From positions 124,001-188,000 of the forward strand of contig NZ_JAOBTH010000029.1 of assembly GCF_025215075.1 (NCBI RefSeq): a stretch of 64,000 nt of DNA, in the 5' to 3' direction. Positions 36,209 through 46,451 of this stretch are shown piece after piece. The stretch is from Tenacibaculum haliotis (GTDB lineage Bacteria; Bacteroidota; Bacteroidia; Flavobacteriales; Flavobacteriaceae). The notes under the pieces were generated by a model, which made no database searches, had not been told where the DNA came from, and was given only the letters and a program-made list of their open reading frames with translations. A program made the translations under genes and the position numbers. Every line of letters begins with the position of its first letter. Positions within the stretch are counted from its first letter, which is position 1.

Positions 36209-37216
36209 TTATTTAATAACTTGAGCTAACGTTTTTTGTTCTGATAACCACTTGTTGTATTCAGCTTCTTCAACAACAGTAATTTTCATTTGCATATTGT
36301 AGTGAGATGCACCACAAATTTTATTACACAACAACAAGTAATCAAACTCATAAGGATCTTCTCCTTTTACTTTTCTGATTTTATTAATTCCATCAGTTTT
36401 TGCAATAACTTCAGAACTTTGACGCATTTCTTCGGTTGTAAACTTAGGTGTAAATGCAAATTGAGTAACCATACCAGGTACACAGTTCATTTGCGCTCTA
36501 AAGTGAGGCATATAAGCTGAGTGTAATACGTCTTGAGAACGGAACTTAAATAAGATCTTTTTCCCTTTTGGTAAAACTAATTCTGTTACTTTTTTATCAT
36601 CTTGAGAACTAGGGTCAGACATATCAACTCCCATAGAATTGATCCCTTTAATAAAGTTTACATTTCCTAAACCTAATTCATTATCTGCTCCTGCGTAACG
36701 TGCTTGCCAGTCGAATTGTCTTGAATATACTTCAATTTCAATCGGATTTTCATCATCACCAACATACATAATATTGTTCCATGCCCATAAACCATAACCA
36801 ATTAAGATTACAATTGTAACTGCTGGTATAACCGTCCATATTAATTCTAACTTATGGCTATCTGCATAAAACAATGCTTTGTTTTCTTTTTTTCCTCTAT
36901 ACTTATAAGTAAAAAAGAAAATTAAGAATTGCATTGCAAATTGTACAATACCAATTAGCCAAAACGTAATATTAAATAAATTGTCATCGTGTTCTCCTTC
37001 AATTGAAGCAGATTCAGGTAACATAATTACATTCATTGCTATTAAACAGTAAACCATCATTGCGTATAGGAAAACTAAGAATCCTATGGCTAATTTACCT
37101 TGTGTTTCGTTGTCCTTATCTGTAGCAAGTACAGAACGAAGATTCATGATACGAGTAATTTGCCAGAAACTAACTCCTATTGCAACTGCTATGAAAATAT
37201 AAAATAAAGCGAGCAT
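36209..37216 (-). CDS. ctaC: Cytochrome c oxidase subunit II
   Basis: 335 residues. A first helix at 1-22 may be an anchor, with two more at about 48-66 and 88-105 and about 122-145; the periplasmic cupredoxin domain carries the CuA site CNKICGASHYNMQM (C-x3-C-x3-H-x2-M). It takes electrons from a cytochrome donor and passes them to subunit I. It lies 34 bases after actF and 29 bases before ctaD in one operon. It lacks a fused cytochrome c domain, so a separate donor (ActE or the ActA cytochrome domain) is needed. Confidence 0.96.
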   Translation of the reverse strand: MLALFYIFIAVAIGVSFWQITRIMNLRSVLATDKDNETQGKLAIGFLVFLYAMMVYCLIAMNVIMLPESASIEGEHDDNLFNITFWLIGIVQFAMQFLIFFFTYKYRGKKENKALFYADSHKLELIWTVIPAVTIVILIGYGLWAWNNIMYVGDDENPIEIEVYSRQFDWQARYAGADNELGLGNVNFIKGINSMGVDMSDPSSQDDKKVTELVLPKGKKILFKFRSQDVLHSAYMPHFRAQMNCVPGMVTQFAFTPKFTTEEMRQSSEVIAKTDGINKIRKVKGEDPYEFDYLLLCNKICGASHYNMQMKITVVEEAEYNKWLSEQKTLAQVIK

Positions 37217-37250
37217 ATTATCTAAACTATTTGTTTATTAATTATAATTA

Positions 37251-38816
37251 TTAATGGTCGTTACTATCTTCACCTCTGTGTTCGATGTTATAGTAATGGT
37301 GTGTTTCACTCTCGTGTAAGAATGGATTTCCTTTTGCTAGTGGATTTGCTTTTGCGAATGCGCTAAAAGTAGCGTATATAAACAATCCTAAGAAGAATAA
37401 AATACCACTTATTTCTCCTATTCCGAACCCGTATTGAGCTCCAACTGTTCCTGGCATAATCATTACGAATAAATCTAAATAATGACCAGCTAAGATTACA
37501 ACTCCTCCTATTGTTACAAACCAAGGAACGCTTTTAAAATCGCTATTGATTAATAATAATATTGGAAAGATGAAATTCATAACTACCATTGCTAAAAACG
37601 GCACTTTGTATTCATTAAAACGCAATAAGAAATAGGTAGTTTCTTCAGGAATATCCGCATACCAGATTAACATAAACTGTGCAAACCATAAGTATGTCCA
37701 GAATACTGAAAAACCAAACATGTATTTTGCTAAATCATGAATATGACTATCGTTTACAAATGGTAAATGACCTTTAGCTCTTAAATAAATTGTTACAAAA
37801 GCAATTACTGTTAAAGCTGAGACTAAGAAAGTTGCTAATACATACCAACCGAATAATGTAGAGAACCAGTGTGGGTCGATACCCATAATCCAATCCCAAG
37901 ACATCATAGATTCAGTAATCATAAAAAGGAATAAGAAAATTACAGAAATATTATAATTTCTTTTGTGTAATTTTAAATCTCCGTTTTCTTGCGCTATAGA
38001 TCCTTTTCTAATTACAAAACGATATACATTCCATACCGTTAAATAAAAGATACTTCTCATTAACCATCCTGGTGTATTTAAAAACCATTTTTTACCATCT
38101 ACTACAGCATCGTAGTTTGGACTTTGTGGATCAAAAACACCTTCACCCATCCAAGGGAATAAATGATTCATATGCATAAATGTAGCGATTAAAAACACTA
38201 ACATTATAGCACTTACATAGTGTAAGTTTGCTGTAATAGCTTCCATTACTCTAAATAATACGATAGACCAACCTGCTTGTGCTACTCTTTGTATTGCGTA
38301 AAAAGCTAACACTAATAATGTAACTCCTAAGAAAAACATTAAAGCTACAAAGAATGCTGCCCAAGGGCGATTCTGCATTTGGTGAAAAGCATGTTCTGCA
38401 TGAGCATCATGATTCTCTTCGTGCGTTTTAACAGCATCAGTATGCGCAACTTCAGTTTCAGTATGATGTTCTTTTACTGCTGCTTTATGTGTTGAATCTG
38501 CTACTTGTTTTGTCTCAGTATCTGTTGTATGAACAGCTGTACTATCGCTAGCATGCTCTTCAGTTACTTTTTCTTCATGATTTTCTTCTTCACCATGCGC
38601 TTCAGCTTTCGCTTCTTCAACATGTGCTACTGCTGTTGTTTCATGAGAGTCAGCAACACTGTGGTCTGCTCCATGAGCATCGTGTTGTTTTGCTAAAATC
38701 TCTTTTGCTTCTTTTAATGTTTTAGGTGCACTATAAAAACTCCAAACAGTTCCTATAAGTCCCAAAGCCATTAAAATAATAGCTAGCATTTTTAATTTTC
38801 CTGAAAACTTGTACAT
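37251..38816 (-). CDS. actF: Alternative complex III subunit ActF with long His/Glu-rich insert
   Basis: 521 residues. Helix 1 (about 7-30) is followed by an insert of about 100 residues (45-145) rich in His, Glu, Ala and Thr (AHGEEENHEEKVTEEHASDS), then the remaining membrane helices of the ActF fold (from about 153). ActF is a membrane subunit of the quinol:electron acceptor oxidoreductase that replaces the bc1 complex. The insert faces the periplasm if helix 1 is oriented as expected and could bind metal ions. It follows actE after 22 bases. Confidence 0.93.
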   Translation of the reverse strand: MYKFSGKLKMLAIILMALGLIGTVWSFYSAPKTLKEAKEILAKQHDAHGADHSVADSHETTAVAHVEEAKAEAHGEEENHEEKVTEEHASDSTAVHTTDTETKQVADSTHKAAVKEHHTETEVAHTDAVKTHEENHDAHAEHAFHQMQNRPWAAFFVALMFFLGVTLLVLAFYAIQRVAQAGWSIVLFRVMEAITANLHYVSAIMLVFLIATFMHMNHLFPWMGEGVFDPQSPNYDAVVDGKKWFLNTPGWLMRSIFYLTVWNVYRFVIRKGSIAQENGDLKLHKRNYNISVIFLFLFMITESMMSWDWIMGIDPHWFSTLFGWYVLATFLVSALTVIAFVTIYLRAKGHLPFVNDSHIHDLAKYMFGFSVFWTYLWFAQFMLIWYADIPEETTYFLLRFNEYKVPFLAMVVMNFIFPILLLINSDFKSVPWFVTIGGVVILAGHYLDLFVMIMPGTVGAQYGFGIGEISGILFFLGLFIYATFSAFAKANPLAKGNPFLHESETHHYYNIEHRGEDSNDH

Positions 38817-38838
38817 ATCTTAACTATCTATTATATAC

Positions 38839-39387
38839 TTATTTTAATTCGCTTCTTAACTTCTCTACATACTGTACAACTTGCCAACGCTCCTTGTACT
38901 GTAATTGTGTAGCATGAGATCCCATTAAATTTTTACCATACATAATAACATGGTAAATATTTCCTGAATTTAAATCTCTGTCTTTATAATTTGGTATACC
39001 ATTAAATTTATCTCTTTGAGATAAAACTCCATTACCATCACCTTTTGTTCCGTGACAAGTAGCACAGTAAATTCCGTATAACTCTTTACCTTTTGATAAA
39101 TTCTTTTCAGTAACAGCTAATGGATTTTTCAATTCAGCTTTTGCTTTCTCATATCCTTCTTGAGTATTCGGAATATCATATGCTACAATACCTTTTCTGC
39201 TTACAGTTCCTGCAACTGGTAATCTATTAACCATTTTAGCATTTAAACCATCAGCACCATTTACGTCATAAGGAACAGATACATACATATCTGGCATATA
39301 TTGTAATTGAGGTGTACGTTTATCACCACATGAAATAACACTTGTTATTACAACTAAAGCGACGATTATTTTTACAAAACTTTTCAT
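38839..39387 (-). CDS. actE: Alternative complex III cytochrome c subunit ActE
   Basis: 182 residues. A signal with lipobox-like VISC (Cys20) precedes a monohaem cytochrome c domain with CATCH near residue 109 and the axial methionine in NLMGSHATQL. ActE accepts electrons in alternative complex III and passes them on towards the oxidase. It lies 9 bases after actD and 22 before actF. Confidence 0.95.
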   Translation of the reverse strand: MKSFVKIIVALVVITSVISCGDKRTPQLQYMPDMYVSVPYDVNGADGLNAKMVNRLPVAGTVSRKGIVAYDIPNTQEGYEKAKAELKNPLAVTEKNLSKGKELYGIYCATCHGTKGDGNGVLSQRDKFNGIPNYKDRDLNSGNIYHVIMYGKNLMGSHATQLQYKERWQVVQYVEKLRSELK

Positions 39388-39396
39388 ATCTCTTTA

Positions 39397-39927
39397 TTAG
39401 TGCTTTTCTACTATGTTAATCTCTACAGCTCCAGTCGATTCAACCAATGCTTTTAACTCGTCTTCATTACCATGAACAGGGATCTCCATTAAGAAATGAT
39501 CATCTGTAGTTCTTGGATCTGGATTTTCTGCTTCTTTAAATGGCCATATTCTACTTCTCATATAAAAAGTAATAACCATTAAGTGAGCTGCAAAAAACAC
39601 TGTTAATTCAAACATAATTGGTACAAAAGCTGGCATATTTGTAAACCAACTAAAGTTAGGCTTACCACCAATATCTTGTGGCCAATCTTGAATCATCATG
39701 TAATTAGTCATCCAAATAGCAAAGCATAATCCTGTAATTCCGTAAAAGAATGCAGTAATTGCTAAACGTGTTGGCGCTAATCCTAATGCTTTGTCTAGTC
39801 CGTGAACTGGAAATGGACAAAATACTTCTTCGATATGGTGATGATTTTCTCCTTTGATTTTCTTAACGGCATCCATTAAGATATCATCATCATTGTAAAA
39901 TGCGTGAATTACTTTATTAGTGCTCAT
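39397..39927 (-). CDS. actD: Alternative complex III subunit ActD (DUF3341)
   Basis: 176 residues with two membrane helices (about 57-77 and 95-120) and a soluble N-terminal part (HHHIEEVFCPFPVHGLDKAL), the DUF3341 pattern. It is a structural subunit of alternative complex III. Its start overlaps the actC stop by 11 bases, indicating tight coupling. Confidence 0.95.
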   Translation of the reverse strand: MSTNKVIHAFYNDDDILMDAVKKIKGENHHHIEEVFCPFPVHGLDKALGLAPTRLAITAFFYGITGLCFAIWMTNYMMIQDWPQDIGGKPNFSWFTNMPAFVPIMFELTVFFAAHLMVITFYMRSRIWPFKEAENPDPRTTDDHFLMEIPVHGNEDELKALVESTGAVEINIVEKH

Positions 39928-41317
39928 TGTTCTCCTCTCTTAATTTTTTAAAATTCTCTCCTGAAGATTTCAAGATTGTCTTAACTTCTGCCTGTGCTAT
40001 TACTGGGAATGTTCTTGCATATAATAAGAATAATACAAAGAAAAATCCGATAGTTCCTACAAAAATACCTACATCAACAAATGTTGGTTCAAAACGCCAC
40101 CATGTAGATGGTAAGTGTCCTTTACTTAATACAATTGCGATAATATCAAAACGCTCAAACCACATACCAATGTTTATAATGATTGAGATGATAAAAGAAA
40201 AGATAAAACTTCTTCTTAATTTCTTAATCCATAAAAACTGTGGTAAAATGATGTTACACCATAATAATGACCAAAATGCCCATCCGTATGCTCCTGCTTC
40301 GGCTCCAAATGATAAGTATGTATAGTTTTCATAAGGTGAACCTGTATACCATGCGATAAAGAATTCTGTTGCATATGCTACAGCAACAATACCACCTGTT
40401 AAAAGGATTACGATATTCATATATTCTACGTGCAAACGTGTAATATAAGCTTCCATATTAGTAACCTTACGCATAATACCTAATAAGGTTTGTACCATTG
40501 CAAATCCTGAAAAGATTGCTCCTGCTACGAAGTAAGGTGGAAATATTGTTGAGTGCCATCCTGGGTTAATAGAAGTAGCAAAATCCATCGATACGATTGT
40601 GTGTACAGAAAGTACTAATGGTGTTGCTAAACCTGCTAACACTAAAGACACTTCTTCAAAACGTTGCCAATCTTTTGCTCTACCAGACCATCCGAAAGAT
40701 AATAAAGCGTAAATTTTCTTTTGAAAAGGCTTTACTGCTCTATCACGAATCATTGCAAAATCTGGTAATAAACCTGTCCACCAGAAAACTAATGATACCG
40801 ATAAATAAGTTGAAATTGCAAATACATCCCATAATAATGGTGAGTTAAAGTTTACCCATAGCGAACCAAATTGGTTTGGCATTGGTAACACCCAATATCC
40901 ATTCCATGGACGCCCCATGTGAATAATTGGAAATAATCCTGCTTGAAAAACCGCAAAGATTGTCATTGCTTCTGCCGAACGGTTAATTGCCATTCTCCAT
41001 TTTTGACGGAATAGTAATAGTACTGCCGAAATCAATGTTCCTGCGTGACCAATACCTACCCACCAAACGAAGTTGGTAATATCCCAAGCCCAACCAATGT
41101 TTTTACTTAATCCCCACACACCGATACCAGTACCGACTGTGTAGAAAATACATCCAAATCCCCATAGCATTGCTGCTAAAGAAATATAAAATGCGATATA
41201 CCAATTTTGATTTGCTTTACCTTCGATAGGTTTTGCAATGTCTTCAGTGATATCATGGTAACTTTTGTTACCCAACACTAAAGGTTCTCTATAAGATGAT
41301 TCGTAATGAGACGACAT
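39917..41317 (-). CDS. actC: Alternative complex III subunit ActC (NrfD/PsrC-like)
   Basis: 466 residues with about ten membrane helices and NrfD-type features (WVGIGHAGTLISAVLLLFRQKWR; HMGRPW). This membrane subunit carries the quinol-binding site and helps conserve energy as a proton channel candidate. It lies 27 bases after actB and overlaps actD. Confidence 0.96.
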   Translation of the reverse strand: MSSHYESSYREPLVLGNKSYHDITEDIAKPIEGKANQNWYIAFYISLAAMLWGFGCIFYTVGTGIGVWGLSKNIGWAWDITNFVWWVGIGHAGTLISAVLLLFRQKWRMAINRSAEAMTIFAVFQAGLFPIIHMGRPWNGYWVLPMPNQFGSLWVNFNSPLLWDVFAISTYLSVSLVFWWTGLLPDFAMIRDRAVKPFQKKIYALLSFGWSGRAKDWQRFEEVSLVLAGLATPLVLSVHTIVSMDFATSINPGWHSTIFPPYFVAGAIFSGFAMVQTLLGIMRKVTNMEAYITRLHVEYMNIVILLTGGIVAVAYATEFFIAWYTGSPYENYTYLSFGAEAGAYGWAFWSLLWCNIILPQFLWIKKLRRSFIFSFIISIIINIGMWFERFDIIAIVLSKGHLPSTWWRFEPTFVDVGIFVGTIGFFFVLFLLYARTFPVIAQAEVKTILKSSGENFKKLREENNEH

Positions 41318-41344
41318 AAATCTATATACTTATTAATTATATTA

Positions 41345-44300
41345 TTAAGCTTCGTTTGTATTTCTTACTTTCACTTGGTATACTACGTTTGGTTTTGTAC
41401 CAATATAGTCTAACACGTGGAAAGCTCTATTATCTTCTTTTAATGCTGCTACTGCATCTTCAGAATTGTTAACATCTCCAAACACCATTGCTCCTGTAGA
41501 ACAAGCTGATGAACATGCTGTTTCAAATTCGTCTTTATTTACAGCTCTACCTTCTTTTTTAGCTTTTAAGATAGTTGCTTGAGTCATTTGAATACACATA
41601 GAACATTTTTCCATAACTCCACGAGAACGAACTACTACATCTGGATTTAACACCATCTTACCGTATTCGTTGTTCATGTTGAAATCGAATTCGTTATTTT
41701 CAGCATAGTTAAACCAGTTGAAACGACGTACTCTATATGGACAGTTGTTTGCACAGTATCTTGTACCAACACATCTGTTATATGCCATTTGATTTTGACC
41801 TTGACGACCGTGAGATGTTGCTGCAACCGGACAAACTGTTTCACATGGTGCGTGATTACAGTGCTGACACATCATTGGTTGGAAAGCTACTTCTGGGTTT
41901 TCTGCAGAATTTTCTAAAGCGTCAAATAAATCACCTTTACTTAATTCTAAAACTCTTTCTGTATACTTTCTTTCAACGTCTTTATTCGCTAAGTTAGGAT
42001 TCTCTGCTTTGAATTCTTCAATAGTCATTGAAGCTTCATGCTGCTTATCTGCAACAGTAGAAGAATAATAACGATCGATACGTAACCAGTGCATATCTCT
42101 ACCTACACGTACTTCATCTTTACCTACAACTGGCACATTGTTTTCTGCATGACATGCTACTACACATGCCCCACATCCTGTACAAGATGTTAAATCAATA
42201 GATAAATTAAAGTGGTGACCAACTTCACGATTATGATCGTCCCATAAGTCTATTTTACTAGCCTCTGTTTCTTGGTGATCATAAGAAACCATTGCTGGCT
42301 TATTCCAAGTATGTTTTGGGTCTAAGTTTTTATTATTAACTTGTTGTAATGTAGCTTCTTTTAAGATATCATGACGACCTGCAAGTGTACTTTGTACCTG
42401 AGTACAAGCAAACTTATGCCATCCTGAAGTTTTCTCGATAGCAACATTGTATTGTACATTGTTACCATTCTTTAAGAAAGGATACGCGTTAATACCAACT
42501 TGCATCTCTTCTTTTAAACCTTCAGTTCTACCATAACCTAATGCTAAACCAACCGATCCTTTTGCTTGACCTGGCTGAATCATTACAGGAACATTCTTAA
42601 TTGTTACTCCGTTTACTGTTACGCTTGCGTAGTTACCGTTAATTGCTCCGTTATCTTTCACTGGGTTTTCAAAACCTAATTCTCTAGCATCAGCCATAGA
42701 AACAGTTAGGTAGTTATCCCAAGCTGCACGAGTAATAGGATCTGGTAATTCTTGTAACCAAGGGTTGTTGGCCTGCTTACCATCACCTAATGCAGTTGAT
42801 GAATATAAGTTTAATTCGAATCCTGAAGAATTATGAGCAGCTCTTACTAATTCAACTGCAGCTGTATTTATAACTACTGTAGTTTCAAAAGCCTCTTCTG
42901 CTGATAATGTTTCTGGTTTAAAGAAACCATCATGTAATGCTTGATTCCAAGATGCGCCACCTAAAACAGTAGTGCTCCAAAATTCTTTTAAAGTATCGTA
43001 ATAGTTTACAGAACTACCAGACCATTTTAACAACACATCTTGTAACTGACGTGTATTAAATAATGGAGAAATAGTTGGCTGCATTAAACTATAAGTACCT
43101 TTAGTTGCCATAACATCTCCCCAACTTTCTAAGTTATGAGGTGTAGGCAGTGTATATTGTGTAGCCTTAGCTGTTACATCATCTTGAGTAGATAAAGCAA
43201 CAGATAATTTTAATTTTTTAATTCCTTCTGCTAATTCATTTGCATTTGCTAAAGTATATAAAGGGTTGGTGTTATAAGTAACTAAACCTTTAACCTTACC
43301 ACTTTTAATATCTGCAACTAATTCAGCTACTTGAGTATCGTTACCTTGACGCGTTAAATTAACGGCTTGAGTATCGAAAATCTCACTATTTAATTTCTCA
43401 TTAATTGCAAAGGCAATTAACTGAGCGTTTTTATCATTTAAACCTGTAACTACAACTCCTTTTGAACCTGCTTTCTTTAAATCGCTAGCTAGCTTTTTAA
43501 TTTCAGCATCAAGCTTTGTTGCTTTAGACGGAAGAGATTCTCCTGTTACAGCATTATATAAATTAACCAAAGCGTATACTTGATCAGAAGGCTTTACCAC
43601 CATTCTTTTATCAGCATTTGCTCCTGCTAAAGACATATTACTTTCTATTTGAACATGGTGAGACATTTTACCAGACTCAGCTCTACGCCCATCTGCATAA
43701 GATTTCTCATATCCACCTTGCCAATCACCAATAAAATCAGCACCGACAGAAACAATTACTTCTGCTTTACTAAAATCGTAATTAGGCATAGCACGTTTAC
43801 CATACATAGCTTCAAAAGCATCAGCAGTTGCACTTTCTGAAATTGCATCATAAACAACGTGTTTAACGTTTGGATATGCAGCAGTAAAATCAGCAATTAC
43901 TTTTTCAGTAGAAGGACTCGCTAAAGTACCTGTTAATAAAACTACTGGTTCGTTTGCATCTTTTAATTCATTAAGTTTAGCTACAATTTCTTTATCGGCA
44001 TCAGCCCAAGAAATTTCAGCACCTCCTTTTTTAGGTTCTTTTAAACGTAAGTCACCATCATATAATGATAAGACAGATGCTTGCGTACGTGCGTTTGTTT
44101 CTCCTCCTGCTTGCTTATTAGGCATTACAAGAATAGGACGACCTTCGCGTGTTTTTACTAATACGTTTGCAAAATCAAAACCATCTGCAATTGTAGTTGC
44201 ATACCAATCAGCAACGCCTGCAACGATATCATTAGGTTGTACTACATAAGGGATTGATTTTCTTACGGGACCTTCACAGGCAGCTAAAGAAGCGGCAGCT

Positions 44301-44485
44301 GTTGTAAATCCAACGTATTTCAAGAAATCTCTACGTGAAGTAGATGATGTTTCTAATGTTTCTTTATCACCTAAAAACTCATCTGTAGGAATATCTTGTA
44401 CAAACTCATTATTACGTAGCGTTTCAACAACAGAACTACCTTTAAGTTCTTCAACACTTTGCCAGTATTTTTTGTTTGAAGCCAT
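41345..44485 (-). CDS. actB: Alternative complex III subunit ActB (MopB-like and Fe-S domains fused)
   Basis: 1046 residues. A twin-arginine motif (TSRRDFLKYVG) with following hydrophobic stretch and SLAAC lies at about 50-70. The first about 700 residues are a molybdopterin-oxidoreductase fold that in this family binds no Mo cofactor. The C-terminal about 300 residues are ferredoxin-like with four cysteine clusters: CTGCGACVVAC, CQHCNHAPCETVCP, CVGTRYCANNCP and CSMCIQ with the later CSSAC. They wire quinol electrons to the haems of ActA and ActE. It lies 31 bases after actA. Confidence 0.96.
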   Translation of the reverse strand: MASNKKYWQSVEELKGSSVVETLRNNEFVQDIPTDEFLGDKETLETSSTSRRDFLKYVGFTTAAASLAACEGPVRKSIPYVVQPNDIVAGVADWYATTIADGFDFANVLVKTREGRPILVMPNKQAGGETNARTQASVLSLYDGDLRLKEPKKGGAEISWADADKEIVAKLNELKDANEPVVLLTGTLASPSTEKVIADFTAAYPNVKHVVYDAISESATADAFEAMYGKRAMPNYDFSKAEVIVSVGADFIGDWQGGYEKSYADGRRAESGKMSHHVQIESNMSLAGANADKRMVVKPSDQVYALVNLYNAVTGESLPSKATKLDAEIKKLASDLKKAGSKGVVVTGLNDKNAQLIAFAINEKLNSEIFDTQAVNLTRQGNDTQVAELVADIKSGKVKGLVTYNTNPLYTLANANELAEGIKKLKLSVALSTQDDVTAKATQYTLPTPHNLESWGDVMATKGTYSLMQPTISPLFNTRQLQDVLLKWSGSSVNYYDTLKEFWSTTVLGGASWNQALHDGFFKPETLSAEEAFETTVVINTAAVELVRAAHNSSGFELNLYSSTALGDGKQANNPWLQELPDPITRAAWDNYLTVSMADARELGFENPVKDNGAINGNYASVTVNGVTIKNVPVMIQPGQAKGSVGLALGYGRTEGLKEEMQVGINAYPFLKNGNNVQYNVAIEKTSGWHKFACTQVQSTLAGRHDILKEATLQQVNNKNLDPKHTWNKPAMVSYDHQETEASKIDLWDDHNREVGHHFNLSIDLTSCTGCGACVVACHAENNVPVVGKDEVRVGRDMHWLRIDRYYSSTVADKQHEASMTIEEFKAENPNLANKDVERKYTERVLELSKGDLFDALENSAENPEVAFQPMMCQHCNHAPCETVCPVAATSHGRQGQNQMAYNRCVGTRYCANNCPYRVRRFNWFNYAENNEFDFNMNNEYGKMVLNPDVVVRSRGVMEKCSMCIQMTQATILKAKKEGRAVNKDEFETACSSACSTGAMVFGDVNNSEDAVAALKEDNRAFHVLDYIGTKPNVVYQVKVRNTNEA

Positions 44486-44516
44486 TTATATACGTGTTTT
44501 TCTACTTTCTAATTGA

Positions 44517-45806
44517 TTAATAGTGGCACTTACCACACTCTTTTCCTCCTAATTGAGCAATTGTAACTTGGTCAACGTTATACTTTGCTGCTAATTCTTT
44601 ATGAATTTTCGCATAATACTCGTTTCCTTTTAAGTCAACCTTAGTTTCTTTATGACAATCGATACACCAACCCATTGTTAATGGAGAGTACTGATATACT
44701 TCTTCCATTTCTTCAACTGGCCCATGACATTTCTGACATTTTAAACCTGCAACTGTTACGTGTTGTGAGTGATTATAATATGCAAAATCTGGTAAATTAT
44801 GAACTCTAACCCATTTTACAGGTTTCGTTTCACCAGTATACTCTAAGTTTTCAGCATCCCATCCGGCTGCATCATAAATCTTAGCAATTTCTTTATCTAA
44901 GTCAGACTTCACTAAAGTATGATCATCCATCACTACTTTCGTATCATCAGCAACTTCTGAAATGTTTTTATGACAATTCATACAAACACTTACTGAAGGA
45001 ATACCTGAAGTTTTACTGTGTTTTGCAGAAGAGTGACAGTATTGACAGTCAATCTTATTATCACCTGCGTGAATTTTATGTGAAAAAGCAATTGGTTGAA
45101 TTGGCTGATACCCTTCATCAACACCTACCTGAAACAATGTTCCGAATAAAATATAAGCTCCAATTAAGGCTCCGAATATTACCGTTAACACGTGTAAAAA
45201 AGTATTTTTCTTAATACCTGCCCACAACTCAGCTGTTTGCCCTAATAACCCAGGAGTTTTTGGCGCTCCTTTTAACTCACTAATTGTTTTTAACAAACTA
45301 GCAATAATTAAGAAAGCTGTAATAATAGCTGCTGCTAATAAATACAACAACCATCTTGGAGCATCACCTTTTTCAGCAGCTCCAACTGCAGCAACTGCTT
45401 CACCTGCTTTTTTAATTTCTCCTACAGTTGTATAATACAGAATATCATCGATATTTTTATCTGTTAACTGAGGAAAAGCGGTCATGTTAGACTGCTTATA
45501 TTCATCAAAAATTTCGTTAGCATCCTTATCCCCAGAAGCTCTTAACGCTGCATTGTCTTTAATCCAAGACTTCAACCAGTCGTTTTCTCTTCTTTCTTCT
45601 ATACTACCTAACTTAGGTCCCACAAGTTTTTTATCTAACTTGTGACAAGAAGCACATAAAGACTTAAATAATTTCTTTCCTTCTTTCTGACGCGCCTCGT
45701 CAATTTCTTGTGAAAACGCTGAAAAGCTTACGAATAAAACTAATAAGAAAGCTAAACTCTTTACGAGTGTTTGGGTTAATCTGCTGTGATGTTTCACACT
45801 TTTCAT
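44517..45806 (-). CDS. actA: Alternative complex III multihaem cytochrome ActA with N-terminal cytochrome c domain
   Basis: 429 residues. A signal peptide (about 14-32) precedes a monohaem cytochrome c domain with CASCHK at about 51-56 and ligand Met in NMTAFP; then a membrane helix (about 153-170), and a pentahaem region with CQYCHS, CMNCHK, CQKCHG, CIDCHK and CGKCHY. That is six CxxCH sites against five in a plain ActA, the extra one being the fused domain. ActA collects electrons from ActB in the periplasm. First gene of the operon, with a TACTTTTG box at 45899-45906. Confidence 0.95.
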   Translation of the reverse strand: MKSVKHHSRLTQTLVKSLAFLLVLFVSFSAFSQEIDEARQKEGKKLFKSLCASCHKLDKKLVGPKLGSIEERRENDWLKSWIKDNAALRASGDKDANEIFDEYKQSNMTAFPQLTDKNIDDILYYTTVGEIKKAGEAVAAVGAAEKGDAPRWLLYLLAAAIITAFLIIASLLKTISELKGAPKTPGLLGQTAELWAGIKKNTFLHVLTVIFGALIGAYILFGTLFQVGVDEGYQPIQPIAFSHKIHAGDNKIDCQYCHSSAKHSKTSGIPSVSVCMNCHKNISEVADDTKVVMDDHTLVKSDLDKEIAKIYDAAGWDAENLEYTGETKPVKWVRVHNLPDFAYYNHSQHVTVAGLKCQKCHGPVEEMEEVYQYSPLTMGWCIDCHKETKVDLKGNEYYAKIHKELAAKYNVDQVTIAQLGGKECGKCHY

Positions 45807-45898
45807 ACTATTAAATATAAGTTTTGTATCTGTTTTGGTACAGTTTTTTCTATAATGCTAATATAAAATCAGCACATAGAAAGCTGGACAAAAGTACT

Positions 45899-45906
45899 AC
45901 TTCTCT
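45899..45906 (-). promoter_or_regulatory. -7 box of the act-cox operon
   Basis: TACTTTTG on the minus strand matches TAnnTTTG and implies a leader of about 85 bases before actA. No clear -33 TTG. Confidence 0.55.
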
Positions 45907-45996
45907 CTAAATTGTGAAATGTTAAGAGATTGCTAATTCTTAATTTATAACTATTCTAAATAATCCCCGCAGACAATCTATTAAATTACAAGTCGT

Positions 45997-46004
45997 TACT
46001 TTTG
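45997..46004 (+). promoter_or_regulatory. -7 box of the SPOR-domain gene
   Basis: TACTTTTG lies 17 bases before the ATG at 46022. Confidence 0.6.
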
Positions 46005-46021
46005 TAAAAAAGTTTAATAAA

Positions 46022-46384
46022 ATGAAAAAAAGAAGCATTATAGTAAGTTTAATTTTAACTCTTGCTTTTGGTATTTTTAGCACTAGTGCTCAAGATAATT
46101 ATACTGATAATAAAGATATTAATTCCTTAATAGCAAAGAAAAGAGAGTATAATAAACACAATGGAACTGGCTTTAGAATCCAATTATATAACGGTTTGGA
46201 AAGAAGAGCTAAAAGCTTACGCTATCGATTTCAAGTTGAATTTCCTGGTGTTTATACAAAACTTAAATACGACCAACCAGATTGGAAAGCACAAGTAGGT
46301 AATTATAAAACAAAATTACAAGCCGACAGAGCTTTGAATGATATAAAAGAAAAATTTAATGGTGCCATTGTTGTTCCGTTATAA
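46022..46384 (+). CDS. SPOR-domain exported protein
   Basis: 120 residues. A signal peptide ends at about residue 23 (STSAQ), followed by a short linker and one SPOR domain (FRIQLYNGLERRAKSLR ... WKAQVGNYKTKLQADRAL). SPOR domains bind denuded peptidoglycan at the septum, so it probably acts in the periplasm at the division site. It is alone in its transcript, with a promoter before and a terminator after. Confidence 0.9.
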   Translation: MKKRSIIVSLILTLAFGIFSTSAQDNYTDNKDINSLIAKKREYNKHNGTGFRIQLYNGLERRAKSLRYRFQVEFPGVYTKLKYDQPDWKAQVGNYKTKLQADRALNDIKEKFNGAIVVPL

Positions 46385-46400
46385 ACCAAAATTTAAGAAT

Positions 46401-46434
46401 AAAAAAAGCGAAATCAATTGATTTCGCTTTTTTT
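46401..46434. terminator. Bidirectional terminator between SPOR and purF genes
   Basis: A perfect stem (AAAAAAAGCGAAATCAA and complement), with A and T runs on both sides, between convergent genes. Confidence 0.9.
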
Positions 46435-46451
46435 GTTTTGAATATCACCTT

